From CAZVGZ01 sp964627605 (GTDB lineage: Bacteria; Latescibacterota; MWCZ01; CAZVGZ01): a DNA stretch of 64,000 nt. Made by a program: the position numbers and the translations under genes. This document shows positions 54,854-64,000 of this stretch, in pieces; within the stretch, counting starts at the first letter, position 1; every line of letters starts with the position of its first letter. Under the pieces are notes generated by a model. It ran no database searches and was not told the origin of the DNA. It saw nothing but the letters and a program-made list of their open reading frames with translations. Location of the stretch: assembly GCA_964627605.1 (NCBI GenBank), contig CAZVGZ010000014.1:1-64000 (forward strand), written 5' to 3'.

Positions 54854-55228
54854 CTACACCCATCTTCCCACTGCAGCTCCAGCGATCAGCGCGATAAACC
54901 CCAACCCGTTTTGCAGCGCTAGGTTTGAAACTGCGAAGCCCCATCCCGATGAGCGGGTAAGCATTTCTGTATCGAGTATAAATGCGGAGAATGTGGTAAA
55001 CGCACCTATAAAACCCACTAAAACCACCACCCGCGTCTGTTGGGAGACCTGCCACCTGTCGTCAAACAGCGCGAAAACCGCTCCTACCAAAAAACAGCCT
55101 GCGACATTAACAACCAGTGTCCCCCATGCATACGATGTGCCCACCGTTCGTCCCACAAGTGAGACCAGACCGTATCTGGCAAGCGTTCCAACAGCACCTG
55201 CCAGACCCAACATCATCAGTTTGTGCAT
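54854..55228 (-). CDS. crcB: Fluoride channel CrcB/FluC
   Basis: 124 residues with four helices. The channel motif GFIGAFTTFSAF (phenylalanine box) and the N-terminal GAVGTLARYGL are diagnostic. TLVVNVAGCFLVG supplies the Na-site/pore Asn. It exports fluoride passively. No fluoride riboswitch was recognised in the 36 bases after the MFS gene, so it probably shares that transcript. Confidence 0.93.
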   Translation of the reverse strand: MHKLMMLGLAGAVGTLARYGLVSLVGRTVGTSYAWGTLVVNVAGCFLVGAVFALFDDRWQVSQQTRVVVLVGFIGAFTTFSAFILDTEMLTRSSGWGFAVSNLALQNGLGFIALIAGAAVGRWV

Positions 55229-55264
55229 AGTGCAGTAGGCCTCTACAAAGTGCCGACGAAAGGT

Positions 55265-56488
55265 TCACATCGCCACATCAGTTTCTGCTGACGGTCGCCG
55301 ATCTTTAAGCAAGGGAAGGAAAATAACCATTCCTATCACGCCAAATACAATGGATACCGCGTACATTCCTCGATACCCCAGTCCAGCCGCAAGATATCCC
55401 GCCATCAGAGATCCGATCGCACCTCCAATCCCCCACATAGTCGCCGACAGAAGCAGTTGCACAGCACCGTTTCGCCCTTTAGGCGCTTCGTCTGTAAGAA
55501 AATGCACCGCGCCGATGTGGACGGCAGCAAACGTCAAGGCATGGAGCGATGAAGCCAGGAACGCCACCCACCTTATCGAAACAAAAGCGTAGATTGACGA
55601 CCTAAGAATCACTCCTCCAAGCCCGATCAATATTAGCCACCGGCAACCATACCGCTCGATAAAACGGCCCGCCGTCAGAAGTAGTGCGATCTCCGCTACT
55701 ATAGCCACACCCCACGCCAACCCTTTCATGCTGTCGTCAAACCTGAGCGTGTCCAGATAGATAGACAGAAAAACAAAGTAAGTCATCGCAGCAAAAGCCG
55801 CGAACAGTGCTGCCCCCAAACACAACACTATTCTCTTAGTAAACATCGCTCTTAAGCCAGCTAGAGCACCGGTCGCTTTCTCTGCGACCCGGACCTCCAC
55901 CAACCTGTTTGGCAGGCCCCACAATATCACGAGCGCGGCCAGTTCGCAGATTATGAAAATCGCGAAAAACAGCGGCTGCCCACTTATGTCCATGACCCAA
56001 CCAGTCGCCACAGCCAGCAGCATGAAACCCAGGGAGCCCCAGACTCTGGTCCTACCGTATTCACCGCCGCTTCTTCGCATCTCATGCATGGTCAACTCAT
56101 CGCTCAGCGGCACAACCTGGGTGGCGGTACCGCCCCATACCATCATGAGAATCGCGGCAGCCCACACGCTATTCGCGAAAACAAAGCAGCCGTAGAGCAG
56201 CATACTGCAACTGAGCATAGTCATCAGGATTGGGCGACGGCTCTGGGCGCGGTCGGTCCACACACCCCACGCAGGGTTGGTGAATATCTTGATGGATGTA
56301 CCCAACGCCATCACCAAGCCTATGTCCTCCTGCGTGAACCCGATCCTCTTGAAATGAAGTGTCAGATATGGCGCGTGCGCACCCATCGCGCCAAAATGAG
56401 CGAACAGCAGCCATTTTAGGCCGTTTGCCCCTCTTGGTTTAGCGGGTGGAGAGTCAGCCGTGGTATCAGAATGAGTGGACGAAGGCAA
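55265..56488 (-). CDS. Major facilitator transporter (MFS_1-like, HcaT/LacY-related)
   Basis: 407 residues with about twelve helices. The loop between helices 2 and 3 reads NPAWGVWTDRAQSRRPIL, the MFS motif A equivalent. The first helix (WLLFAHFGAMGAHAPYL) fits the nucleoside/sugar symporter-like branch that includes 3-phenylpropionate transporters. It starts with TTG at 56488, as no ATG lies before the first helix, and the ribosome site is weak. Substrate unknown; crcB follows. Confidence 0.85.
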   Translation of the reverse strand: MPSSTHSDTTADSPPAKPRGANGLKWLLFAHFGAMGAHAPYLTLHFKRIGFTQEDIGLVMALGTSIKIFTNPAWGVWTDRAQSRRPILMTMLSCSMLLYGCFVFANSVWAAAILMMVWGGTATQVVPLSDELTMHEMRRSGGEYGRTRVWGSLGFMLLAVATGWVMDISGQPLFFAIFIICELAALVILWGLPNRLVEVRVAEKATGALAGLRAMFTKRIVLCLGAALFAAFAAMTYFVFLSIYLDTLRFDDSMKGLAWGVAIVAEIALLLTAGRFIERYGCRWLILIGLGGVILRSSIYAFVSIRWVAFLASSLHALTFAAVHIGAVHFLTDEAPKGRNGAVQLLLSATMWGIGGAIGSLMAGYLAAGLGYRGMYAVSIVFGVIGMVIFLPLLKDRRPSAETDVAM

Positions 56489-56626
56489 TAGAGAAGGCTT
56501 TCAGAGAATGTGTGATAACCGTGCGATACAACTTAACAATATTTGGTCTTGGGCACTTTTGATCTGCCAGGAGCAATCTCCACCACCATTCATCTGCCTG
56601 GTGGCGGCTCCACAATCAAGCATTCA

Positions 56627-57790
56627 TCAATTTCCCGTGACACCATGTATTTCAGACATTTCCACCGTGTCAGCTCTTGCACGATGCAACTCCACGGGGT
56701 TTGAGCGGAAATATCCAGCGAGGAATTCAGCGATGATCTGGTGCCCTTTGGCGTTGGGATGAGCGTTCTCTCGGTGTATCCATAAGGAGCGTCCGTCCTG
56801 TCCTCTATACGCATCAAGAAGATCTGCTACCTCGATGCCCGTGGCACTGCAAAACTTTTTGACCGCACCGTGCGCAAAGTGGTAGGGGTAGCTGTCGAGC
56901 TCAATCAGTTTGGGATGGATCACCAATAGCAGCCTAGCACCGTTGTCATCGCACAGTCGCTTGGCATGGCTCAAGCTGGATCTGACTCCGATCCACCCTG
57001 GCGAATCTGGGCGATGCTGGTCGTTTACGTCGCCGACTGCGATCCCGACAAAAAGTTTTTTGAGGCGAAAATAGACAGCGCGGGCCAACTCCGATCGGCG
57101 AATCAACTCTCGAAATCCACCCATCAACCCTTTCCGCTCTCCGTTCTCAGCCAAAGAACGCTCCAGTTCACCTCTTGGATCACCGGCGCTCCGCGGTCTC
57201 GGTGGCACCGAATGAGACAACGCTACGCTATCAAACCCTGGCACAGAGACAAGCGGGGGGGAGACGTCGCTCAAATTGTAGAGTATCACCACAACATCGG
57301 GGTCAAATTCCAATCCACGGCGTTCTAAAAGATGCACCTCCTGCGCTGTCCTGTAGCCGAACACCCCCAGATTCAGCACCTCGACCGTTCCGCCGCCGTC
57401 AGCCGCAGTTTCAAGTTTTTTTTCAAGAAGACCCGTGAAGACCTGGTCTTCTCTGACACCCTCTCCGAATACATGAGAGTTGCCCAATACCAGAACTCTC
57501 AACGTGTTCGGCGGTTTGGCCAGCGTGACCTCCCCATCACGAAAGCCCATACTGTTTATGGTAACCTCTGTGCTGGACACGATGACCTTGGCACCTGGAA
57601 CCATCTCATACCCATAGGGTTCGTCAGTCCAGCGCGAATATTTGCCTTCTGTTACCAAAGGCGGAAAAAGTGCCCGCACGACCGCTTCGCCTACGCCAAA
57701 AAAAACCGCGAGTCCTGCTGCTCTCAGCGCGACTCCTTGCGCCACAGATTTCAGCCGACCCGCGGTATTTTCTTTTCGACTCAATCCCAC
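56627..57790 (-). CDS. SGNH/GDSL-like hydrolase
   Basis: 387 residues. A membrane-near N-terminal hydrophobic stretch (VALRAAGLAVFFGVGEAVV) is followed by the SGNH fold. Block I reads VLGNSHVFGEG (the usual Asp is Asn beside the Ser nucleophile). Block V reads RENAHPNAKGH, so the His is kept and Glu stands where Asp is usual. Predicted esterase or acyltransferase-like enzyme on the outside of the inner membrane. The start codon is GTG with a poor ribosome site, so the true start is uncertain. It is close to the sugar-isomerase gene upstream (46 bases). Confidence 0.78.
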   Translation of the reverse strand: MGLSRKENTAGRLKSVAQGVALRAAGLAVFFGVGEAVVRALFPPLVTEGKYSRWTDEPYGYEMVPGAKVIVSSTEVTINSMGFRDGEVTLAKPPNTLRVLVLGNSHVFGEGVREDQVFTGLLEKKLETAADGGGTVEVLNLGVFGYRTAQEVHLLERRGLEFDPDVVVILYNLSDVSPPLVSVPGFDSVALSHSVPPRPRSAGDPRGELERSLAENGERKGLMGGFRELIRRSELARAVYFRLKKLFVGIAVGDVNDQHRPDSPGWIGVRSSLSHAKRLCDDNGARLLLVIHPKLIELDSYPYHFAHGAVKKFCSATGIEVADLLDAYRGQDGRSLWIHRENAHPNAKGHQIIAEFLAGYFRSNPVELHRARADTVEMSEIHGVTGN

Positions 57791-57836
57791 GTCAGCACGA
57801 ACATCCGATCGTGCCGCCGGTTGGAGAGGAAAGCAT

Positions 57837-58700
57837 CTACACTAACCCCAACAGATAGTCGGCGTCGCGCTTGAGGGTGGTTTTCCGCTCATCCCCTTCA
57901 AACTTACCGAGCGATTCGTCTTCGATACACATATCGCCGGTGTAGTTCGCCGCCTCCAGAATCTCGACCACGCGGGCGTGGTCGATGTCGCCGTCTGGAA
58001 TGGGGCTGACGTATTCGCCATATTTCCACCCCAACTCCCTCTCTGTCGCCCGCACATCTTCAGGATAGTTGATATTTTTTACATGGGTGTGCCGGGTGAA
58101 CGACGAGAAATGCTCGATAATATCATAGACATTGTCTATCGGATGCCCGCGCCAGTAGAAATTGCCCGTGTCGAGGGTCAACCCGACCCGATTGCCACCA
58201 ACGCCTTCGATTACACCATCGAGAAAGTTTGGATCGTTTCCCTGAAAACCGTGATTTTCCATCCCAAGATGGATATCGGTATCAGGAGTCCGTTCGATGA
58301 TCTTTTTCAGACACTCGACGAATCTGCCCACACGCTCTTCCAAGGGCCAATCCCTCTCGCCTTTCATCACGCTGTCGATCCTGACCGCCTCCATGCCAAG
58401 CGCATCGGCAGCCAGCACCGTATCAACAATCCAGTCCAACTCTTCGTCCAGATCGTCGTGATTGAAGTTGTTTGCCAGCAGAAACGCCGTGCCACGGACA
58501 CCATTCTCCTCTAGATGATCTTTGTAGGCGGCGATAGCGTCAGGAGAGTCCAAGACCGTCTGACCGCCGTCCAAAAGGTTGGTGGTGCGTTGTCGATCAA
58601 ATCCGAGCTCGACCGCTGAGAGCCCCAAAGCTTTGAGACCGTCCATAATTGTGGGAAAACCAGCGTGCTCAATCGTGGCGTCGCGAACAGATACGTACAT
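57837..58700 (-). CDS. Sugar phosphate isomerase/epimerase (TIM barrel)
   Basis: 287 residues in the xylose isomerase-like barrel fold. Likely metal ligands: Glu in HLGMENHGFQG, Asp in VGLTLDTGNFYWRG, His in RHTHVKNINYP and Glu in GDMCIEDESLG. Related enzymes include inosose dehydratase, hydroxypyruvate isomerase and tagatose epimerase. It is a distant paralogue of the gene at 46442. ATG 58700 has a weak GGAG upstream. Substrate not set. Confidence 0.87.
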   Translation of the reverse strand: MYVSVRDATIEHAGFPTIMDGLKALGLSAVELGFDRQRTTNLLDGGQTVLDSPDAIAAYKDHLEENGVRGTAFLLANNFNHDDLDEELDWIVDTVLAADALGMEAVRIDSVMKGERDWPLEERVGRFVECLKKIIERTPDTDIHLGMENHGFQGNDPNFLDGVIEGVGGNRVGLTLDTGNFYWRGHPIDNVYDIIEHFSSFTRHTHVKNINYPEDVRATERELGWKYGEYVSPIPDGDIDHARVVEILEAANYTGDMCIEDESLGKFEGDERKTTLKRDADYLLGLV

Positions 58701-59005
58701 CGTTCAGTACTCCAGATGCGCGAGTTGAGAGAAACCGCCGCCTGAACCGGCGCGGGGCGAGAGGTTAATATACCTGATAGAGTTTGCCCGGTCACGGTGT
58801 GAGAAGGAGAGCCGATTGTGTGCCACACTCTCTATCAACGTGCCACCGCCGCCGGGTTGACGCTGAGGAGCAATCATCACTTTATTGTAACAGTGCTGCC
58901 GTCCCCTACGGTGGCCGGGACACTGACCTCAAAGCTAAGCCGCGAGGGGTGATTGGCTGCGTGGTTGCGACCCACCTGTCCAATCGTACTGAAGGAGCCG
59001 CGTCT

Positions 59006-62000
59006 GTGCCATCTGTCCGCCAAGCTACCTGCCGGGCGTTGTTCGGCTGGTTGGCAGTTCTTCTGATATCATCATCGTCGCGTGCCGTTCTGTGGGACAT
59101 CTCCAAGACCACCCTCAGCGCAGGTGACACTACCGATCACGTTCGCATTAACCCCAAGACCGGTTTCGTCACACTGGCCTCCACAGAGGGGCGCAACCTC
59201 TCTTCAGACCAGGACGTAGCCGACGAAAATGACGCCCCGGTGGCCAACCCGGCGTTCTCCTCATTGATCGATGTTGCGATGATAGCCGACACCTGGGAGG
59301 GCAACTCTCAAAGGCCCCGAGGCTCCTACGAGAGAGCAGGCATCCTCGCGTTCGAGGCGGTGAATGACGACAATACACATCCGTCAATCGACGCCCTGTT
59401 GGCCGACAACGACGCCGTCGCATCCATCGCATCGGACACATTTTACAGAAATACCCGCACCTACACGGGAACCGCACCAACCCCTGATACTGCCGCGACA
59501 ACCAGGGAAAACCCGAACTATATAGGCTACCGTCTTTTTCGTGCGTCGCTCATGCAGCTTCTCAACGTCACAACGCTTCCAGAAACGTTGGTATTCAAAC
59601 CCTCAGCGGCAGAGCAGTACGAATCAGTTACCGACGGCAGCGTCTACACCGAGTGGAACTCCATCACGAACGAAGTGGCCGGTCGTCAGTTGACCATCGA
59701 TTTGGGACAGAACCGGATCATCGACCGCATTGTTGTCAGATCGGGCATCTCGACAAAGTACACCACAATTTCGCTGCAATCGAGGGCAAAATCAGTCGAA
59801 CTCATCCAGCGGCAAGGCGAAGGTTTTTTGAGGAGCTATGTGGTTTCGGTGGCACCAGAAGACCCCAATACCGCCTCAGGTGTCGGCAGGTTCGTAACGG
59901 TCCTGGGCAGCCAGGAGAACACCAGCCTCGACATAGACTCCGACCTCGATGACGGCATATGGCGTCTGTGGGAGCGCGACGGCAGCCGCAAAAACGCTTT
60001 GGGCAGATTCGTTCAGCTCGCTATAATAGCAGGGGACCGTGTCAACCCGGTGATGTTGGGCGAAATAGAGGTGTACGGCGTTGGGTTTGACACCGAAGGC
60101 TCCTACTCATCCGAACTCCTGTCAGCACCTTCAGGCGAGCCGGTCAATGTTGGGCGAATCCGTTGGGAGACCAACGTCCCTGATGGCACCGACATCACTT
60201 TTCAGTTCCGCTCCTCTGACAGCCCAGACGACCTGGTCATTGAGGAGACGACCGAACTAGATCCCCCACCGAGGGCGGCGGTGGTTTTGGACACATCGTA
60301 CGCGCTGCTTCCCACATCGTTCACACTTGACGTAAGCAACACCGCAGAGAAATCTGTCACGCCCGTCAGATTCCCAACCGGGGGCGACGTCATAATCCCA
60401 ACCCCATTTCTGACAGCCGTCCCCATCAGTGGCGTCTTGATGGAAACTTTGGCTCAACCGACCTACACTCAGGACGTTGTTGACCAGTTGCTCCCTGGGG
60501 CTACCGATATAGTCCAAGCAAAAGTAGTGGGCATCGCCGACTCGTCGTTTGTCACGGTGTTTAGAACCGCACCAGATACCGCCTATCGCGTCAAAACATC
60601 AGACGGCTTTATCGAAATATCCACCAGCAACACCGTGCTGGTGGACACACTCTCCGAACTACCCGACGCGGTGGATATTATCTCACTGATCGAAGACGGC
60701 AGCGTTGAGATTGATCTCGCCGATGATGGGGGATCAGCGGTCCTCACCGGTTTTGGCGTGTCAAGCGCGGTCACCTCGTCAGGCGACTCTGTCACCCTAT
60801 CGACAGATGGCGCAACATATGTTCTGACATTCGACACCTACGAACTGAGACTTTCGAACGCAGCTACATTGGGCGCCACTTTGGCGAACAAAAGCGTACT
60901 GGATTTGACTGCCCTGGTGAGTGCAGGAGCCCTGTCAGCGGACATTGCGGGCCTAATAGATATCGGCGACGAACCGACTAACGGACAGACCGAAACCGCC
61001 GAAGTATCAATCTCGCAGGCTTTTGACGGGTCGTATCCCGACGCGGTCTTGACGACCGTTTTTGGCGATCTGGTATTTGATGTCTCTGGAAAGCTCTACA
61101 TCACTAGCCAGGCGAACACCCATGTCGAAGCCACGGTTACTGTGATTGACGACGGCGTAAGACCAGCGGAAACGGTGACAACTACATTTTCAACACCGTG
61201 GAATGCCGTAGACGCCTCTACATCTCCCCAGATTTCGTGGCGGGACACCACCGACGATCTCGGTCGGTTCGTGGACATCCCAGAGCCAAAACGGTTTTTG
61301 CAGTTCCGAGCGCTATTCACCACTGACGACCTCCTCAAGTCCGCCTCACTAGGTCGGATGAAGCTCGCGTATGACACCGAGATAGTCGCCGACAGCGCAA
61401 CTGTGGATATCCGTGTCTACTCATCAGTCGAAGATGGGTTTGTTCCAGAGGAGGTGGACACGGCCCTGCGCGACGCTCATACGCTCATAGACTACCGTAT
61501 CGCTTTGGTGATCGACTCGACCCGGAACAGAGGCGTCGATCGCGTGGAGCTACTGCTGCCCACAGGCGGCTCTTTGGTGGTTGTCAGTTGGAAGGGACAG
61601 GAGATCGCAGCGTCAGCCTCGACCTCCGAAGAAGGAGTGATGCGCGTCGATTTGGCTAATATCATAGAACAAGCCGACCACGACACACTAAGCATTTCGC
61701 TCACTACACGGTTTTTCGATGATTTGACTGTGATTCCAGCGTGGATCGCTCAAGCCGCAGATGTTGCGGAAGCTAATGTCAATCCGCAGGTAGTAGGCGG
61801 TCGGCCTTTCGTCCGCGCAGGCGGTACAGTTCCCAAAGCGCTCTCTCTGGAACTCCCTCTACCGAACCCGTTCACGCCTAACGGCGACAACATAAACGAC
61901 GCTGTGAAATTCGTTTTCACAGTAACCCAGGTGGTCAATCCAACACCGTTGACAGTCCATCTGTTTGATCTGCGAGGCCGTCGGGTGGCCACAATTTTGG

Positions 62001-62152
62001 ACGAGATGCGGTCTCCTGCCAGGGCTGAGTGGGAGTGGGATGGCAGGGATTCGAGCGGTCAGCTCGTTCAGCCCGGCCTGTACATCTACCGCGCCAGACT
62101 TGACGCCGATGTACCTGAAACCGTCGTAGGGACCATCACGGTGGTCTATTAG
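59006..62152 (+). CDS. Large secreted protein with FlgD/CHU_C-like C-terminal tail
   Basis: 1048 residues from GTG 59006, which has GAAGGAG eight bases upstream and is followed by a signal peptide (LFGWLAVLLISSSSRAVLWD); the frame is open from 58784. Residues about 190-370 resemble a discoidin-like carbohydrate-binding fold (TDGSVYTEWNSI, QLTIDLGQNRIIDRIVVRS, VMLGEIEVYGVG). The middle is repetitive beta-sandwich without catalytic motifs. The last 100 residues begin LPNPFTPNGDNINDAV and end with GLYIYRARLDADV, the gliding/sorting tail seen in FCB-group exported proteins. It may be a surface adhesin or stalk protein. The following gene is a PorV-like barrel. Confidence 0.78.
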   Translation: MPSVRQATCRALFGWLAVLLISSSSRAVLWDISKTTLSAGDTTDHVRINPKTGFVTLASTEGRNLSSDQDVADENDAPVANPAFSSLIDVAMIADTWEGNSQRPRGSYERAGILAFEAVNDDNTHPSIDALLADNDAVASIASDTFYRNTRTYTGTAPTPDTAATTRENPNYIGYRLFRASLMQLLNVTTLPETLVFKPSAAEQYESVTDGSVYTEWNSITNEVAGRQLTIDLGQNRIIDRIVVRSGISTKYTTISLQSRAKSVELIQRQGEGFLRSYVVSVAPEDPNTASGVGRFVTVLGSQENTSLDIDSDLDDGIWRLWERDGSRKNALGRFVQLAIIAGDRVNPVMLGEIEVYGVGFDTEGSYSSELLSAPSGEPVNVGRIRWETNVPDGTDITFQFRSSDSPDDLVIEETTELDPPPRAAVVLDTSYALLPTSFTLDVSNTAEKSVTPVRFPTGGDVIIPTPFLTAVPISGVLMETLAQPTYTQDVVDQLLPGATDIVQAKVVGIADSSFVTVFRTAPDTAYRVKTSDGFIEISTSNTVLVDTLSELPDAVDIISLIEDGSVEIDLADDGGSAVLTGFGVSSAVTSSGDSVTLSTDGATYVLTFDTYELRLSNAATLGATLANKSVLDLTALVSAGALSADIAGLIDIGDEPTNGQTETAEVSISQAFDGSYPDAVLTTVFGDLVFDVSGKLYITSQANTHVEATVTVIDDGVRPAETVTTTFSTPWNAVDASTSPQISWRDTTDDLGRFVDIPEPKRFLQFRALFTTDDLLKSASLGRMKLAYDTEIVADSATVDIRVYSSVEDGFVPEEVDTALRDAHTLIDYRIALVIDSTRNRGVDRVELLLPTGGSLVVVSWKGQEIAASASTSEEGVMRVDLANIIEQADHDTLSISLTTRFFDDLTVIPAWIAQAADVAEANVNPQVVGGRPFVRAGGTVPKALSLELPLPNPFTPNGDNINDAVKFVFTVTQVVNPTPLTVHLFDLRGRRVATILDEMRSPARAEWEWDGRDSSGQLVQPGLYIYRARLDADVPETVVGTITVVY

Positions 62153-62240
62153 CCGATTTGGAGCCGCATCAGACACAGTTAAGCAGCCTGTTTGGCGACC
62201 AGATCAAAACGACACGAACTGTAGAGGAGCCGGAGCAAAA

Positions 62241-63164
62241 ATGGGCCGATGCATTGGCACCGCCTTGTCAGTCTTAGTCGCCGTACTGTTCGGTGCAGAA
62301 AAAACATCTGCGGTGTTTGAAATCGACGCACAGGACGCCCGCATCTCCGCTCTCGGCGGCGCTGGGGTCGCCCTCGCCCCCCACGCAGCGGCTGTAGTCC
62401 TGAATCCGGCTAGTACAGTCGGACCTGGAGACAGACTGGTGTCACTTACGTGGAGAAAACCCTTTAGCGGTCTTGGAGGTAAAGCGATAGACGGCAACAG
62501 TCTGTCGGTTGGTGGTCTTGCAGGCAGATGGCCACTTTCAAGAACCACAGCAGCAGCTTTCTCTCTTTCCTATTTGGGAGCCGATGCCTGGTCGGAGATG
62601 ATTTTTCGCGCAGCCTACGCCCGGTCAGTAGGTTCACGGCTGAATGTAGGGTTGGCGACGCGGTTCAGCCGCTGGTCGGCAGGCACCATCGGTGGCGGCG
62701 ACCCTCTTAGCGGAACAAGCAAAACTCTGTTGTCAGCCGACGCAGGTTTGACGTTCGACTTGGGTCAGATGTGGTCGCTTGACGGTACACGTCTGGGGTT
62801 GGTCGCCTCAGATATTCTGCAACCAGATGCCGGGAGCGGTGGTGGCGGTTCTGAGCCGATGGTTCTCACCGCAGGCCTCTCAACCCGAGTGGGCGATGTT
62901 GATCTGTTTTTGGTTGATGTCTTATACGAAAACCCGATGTGGGAGCTGCGCGCAGGCGCGGAGCATCGTGTGATCGCCAGAAGGTTCCAGTGGCTGATGA
63001 GGGCGGGGTTTTGGCGTGTGATGAACGGCGAAGGTTTTGAGATGAACCTTGGGCTGGGGTTCTCCGTTGGAGGCGGGATCATTGTGGACTACACAGTCGG
63101 GATTCCACTTGATCTAACCGGTTTGGGTAACCACCACTACGCAACCCTGGGGTATCGGTGGTAA
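62241..63164 (+). CDS. PorV/PorQ-like outer-membrane protein
   Basis: 307 residues with signal peptide (ALSVLVAVLFGAEKTSAVF). The mature start ARISALGGAGVALAPHAAAV, VLNPAST matches the N-terminal pattern of PorV/UPF0164-type barrels. Alternating strands follow, ending with an aromatic residue (HHYATLGYRW). ATG 62241 has GGAG six bases upstream. It sits 88 bases after the FlgD-tailed protein gene, mirroring the arrangement at 17925-21723, and 6 bases before another exported protein gene. Confidence 0.75.
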   Translation: MGRCIGTALSVLVAVLFGAEKTSAVFEIDAQDARISALGGAGVALAPHAAAVVLNPASTVGPGDRLVSLTWRKPFSGLGGKAIDGNSLSVGGLAGRWPLSRTTAAAFSLSYLGADAWSEMIFRAAYARSVGSRLNVGLATRFSRWSAGTIGGGDPLSGTSKTLLSADAGLTFDLGQMWSLDGTRLGLVASDILQPDAGSGGGGSEPMVLTAGLSTRVGDVDLFLVDVLYENPMWELRAGAEHRVIARRFQWLMRAGFWRVMNGEGFEMNLGLGFSVGGGIIVDYTVGIPLDLTGLGNHHYATLGYRW

Positions 63165-63170
63165 TGCCGG

Positions 63171-64000
63171 ATGACTGGACTCCTGCCAACATCACCTACC
63201 ACGCTACGCGCACTGGCGGTTGTGGCGTTGGCAGTCATCGCCTTCGCCACAAAACAGCCCCACGCCCAGTTCTTGCGTCGCCAGACTGATGTCACATATG
63301 AGAATTACGGCACCGAAGACACCGAGTATCGAAACTACACCGAAGGGCTAAAAACAGAAAAAAGGTTCGATCAGCTTGGCAATTTCCTTCTCGAGGGCTA
63401 CCAGGTCTTCTCACTCGCAGAGGCCCGCCCAGGAGACGGCCATCAGACCGGATCAGACATCGTCAAAGCCAACGCCTACAACGATTTTTTCGGGCGCCTC
63501 GTCGTCGCCAGAGACAGCTATCGCGGCTGGTCGATGGCTCTTACGGTAGGCGACGCCATCAAGACCGTATTCACTCCATTGACCCTCAACCTTGCGCGGA
63601 TGAATGGCGCGAGGTTTGACGGCTACTCCCGCCTCCACCGGTTTTCCTTGATATACCAGCGTGGCCAGCAGATTGGCGATCAAGACATAAATTTTTCATC
63701 ACCTCTGGATGGAGAGGATGCTGGCGACGGCAACGATGGCCGCAGGTTGGTCGAACGATCGCCGGTGTTGACGTGCGGAGGCCACTGGCAGACCAGAATC
63801 CGCAACCGGCTCACTCTGGGGTTCACATTCGTCAATCAGCAGCAGAACAACGTCCTTGTAAGCGGCGGTGATAGGCTGCGGGGGATGCTTCCATACGACA
63901 TGCCTCAACCTACGACAATCTGGGTAATTGTCCGCGATGAGACACCGCTCGATGGTGGCGGTGTCAGGGTAAGTGACTTGCGGATGAAGGCCTCAAGTGC
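63171..64000 (+). CDS. Exported protein, 3' end cut by the window
   Basis: Open from ATG 63171 to the right edge, 276 codons, no stop. Signal peptide: LRALAVVALAVIAFATKQPHAQ. Residues such as YNDFFGRLVVARDSYRGW, ALTVGDAIKTVFTPLTLN and RFDGYSRLHRFSLIYQRG suggest a beta-rich outer-membrane protein. It follows the PorV-like gene by 6 bases, so it is probably in the same operon. Family not recognised; part of a surface or export module with its neighbours. Confidence 0.7.
   Translation, partial: MTGLLPTSPTTLRALAVVALAVIAFATKQPHAQFLRRQTDVTYENYGTEDTEYRNYTEGLKTEKRFDQLGNFLLEGYQVFSLAEARPGDGHQTGSDIVKANAYNDFFGRLVVARDSYRGWSMALTVGDAIKTVFTPLTLNLARMNGARFDGYSRLHRFSLIYQRGQQIGDQDINFSSPLDGEDAGDGNDGRRLVERSPVLTCGGHWQTRIRNRLTLGFTFVNQQQNNVLVSGGDRLRGMLPYDMPQPTTIWVIVRDETPLDGGGVRVSDLRMKASS

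Noticed and set aside
54854..55264. Fluoride riboswitch before crcB
   Set aside because: Only 36 bases separate crcB from the MFS gene and no riboswitch-like pseudoknot was seen.
1..64000. CRISPR arrays, tRNA or rRNA genes, insertion sequences
   Set aside because: No regularly spaced repeats, no cloverleaf-like gene and no transposase were found by eye in the intergenic regions or coding frames.

Overview
The window looks like one contig of a free-living or host-associated marine-type bacterium of the FCB/Latescibacterota-Poribacteria kind. This is an inference from gene content, not a search. The markers are PorV/PorQ-type outer-membrane proteins, secreted proteins with FlgD/CHU_C-like C-terminal tails, a TonB receptor with a carboxypeptidase-regulatory domain, several FG-GAP propeller proteins, phytanoyl-CoA dioxygenases, a sulfatase, an alpha-L-fucosidase, a D-mannonate dehydratase-like enolase and several AP-endonuclease-type sugar isomerases. 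Mpl and a Tat component point to a diderm with peptidoglycan. Two 10-N scaffold gaps (14984-14993 and 46446-46455) each interrupt a gene.

Layout. 1-3080: a partial RND efflux permease (minus). 3247-4028: a frameshifted methyltransferase remnant. 4102-7905: plus-strand enolase-superfamily dehydratase, a nucleotidyltransferase/HEPN pair in which both genes carry an in-frame amber codon, and two PhyH dioxygenases. 8349-11043: a small membrane protein and a heparinase II/III-like lyase. 11100-24765: a long minus-strand block that reads, from upstream, TonB receptor, FlgD-tailed secreted protein, PorV-like barrel, strong terminator hairpin, catalytically dead M1-like lipoprotein, ABC sugar-binding protein, two ABC permeases, exported RidA and a Tat-exported class V aminotransferase. 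25365-31972: two cupins (lyxose isomerase-like and RmlC-like), a giant FG-GAP/glycosidase-like fusion and a type I sulfatase. 32113-33989: a heavily frameshifted glycoside-hydrolase-like pseudogene. 33982-35412: mpl.

35470-41889 is a compact TolC-HlyD-RND-TetR efflux operon, translationally coupled throughout, with two palindromic operator-like sites in front. 42170-43971: a DUF559-like small protein and a protein made of three PPC-like modules. 44188-47300: nitrilase, fucosidase and sugar isomerase (plus). 47442-50376: dtd, tatA, an EamA transporter and a glycosyltransferase. 50560-58700 (minus): CRTAC1-like FG-GAP protein, CinA-like protein, UxaA-family dehydratase, CrcB, MFS transporter, SGNH hydrolase and sugar isomerase. 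59006-64000 (plus): a second set of secreted/outer-membrane genes, comprising a large FlgD-tailed protein, a PorV-like protein and a partial exported protein.

Functionally the region is about taking in and breaking down sulfated, uronate- and fucose-containing polysaccharide, plus envelope export and drug efflux. The most unusual points are the adjacent exported RidA and exported PLP enzyme, the dead M1-like lipoprotein inside an uptake cluster, the double amber lesion in the NTase/HEPN pair, and a long A/T-rich inverted repeat in front of the TonB operon.
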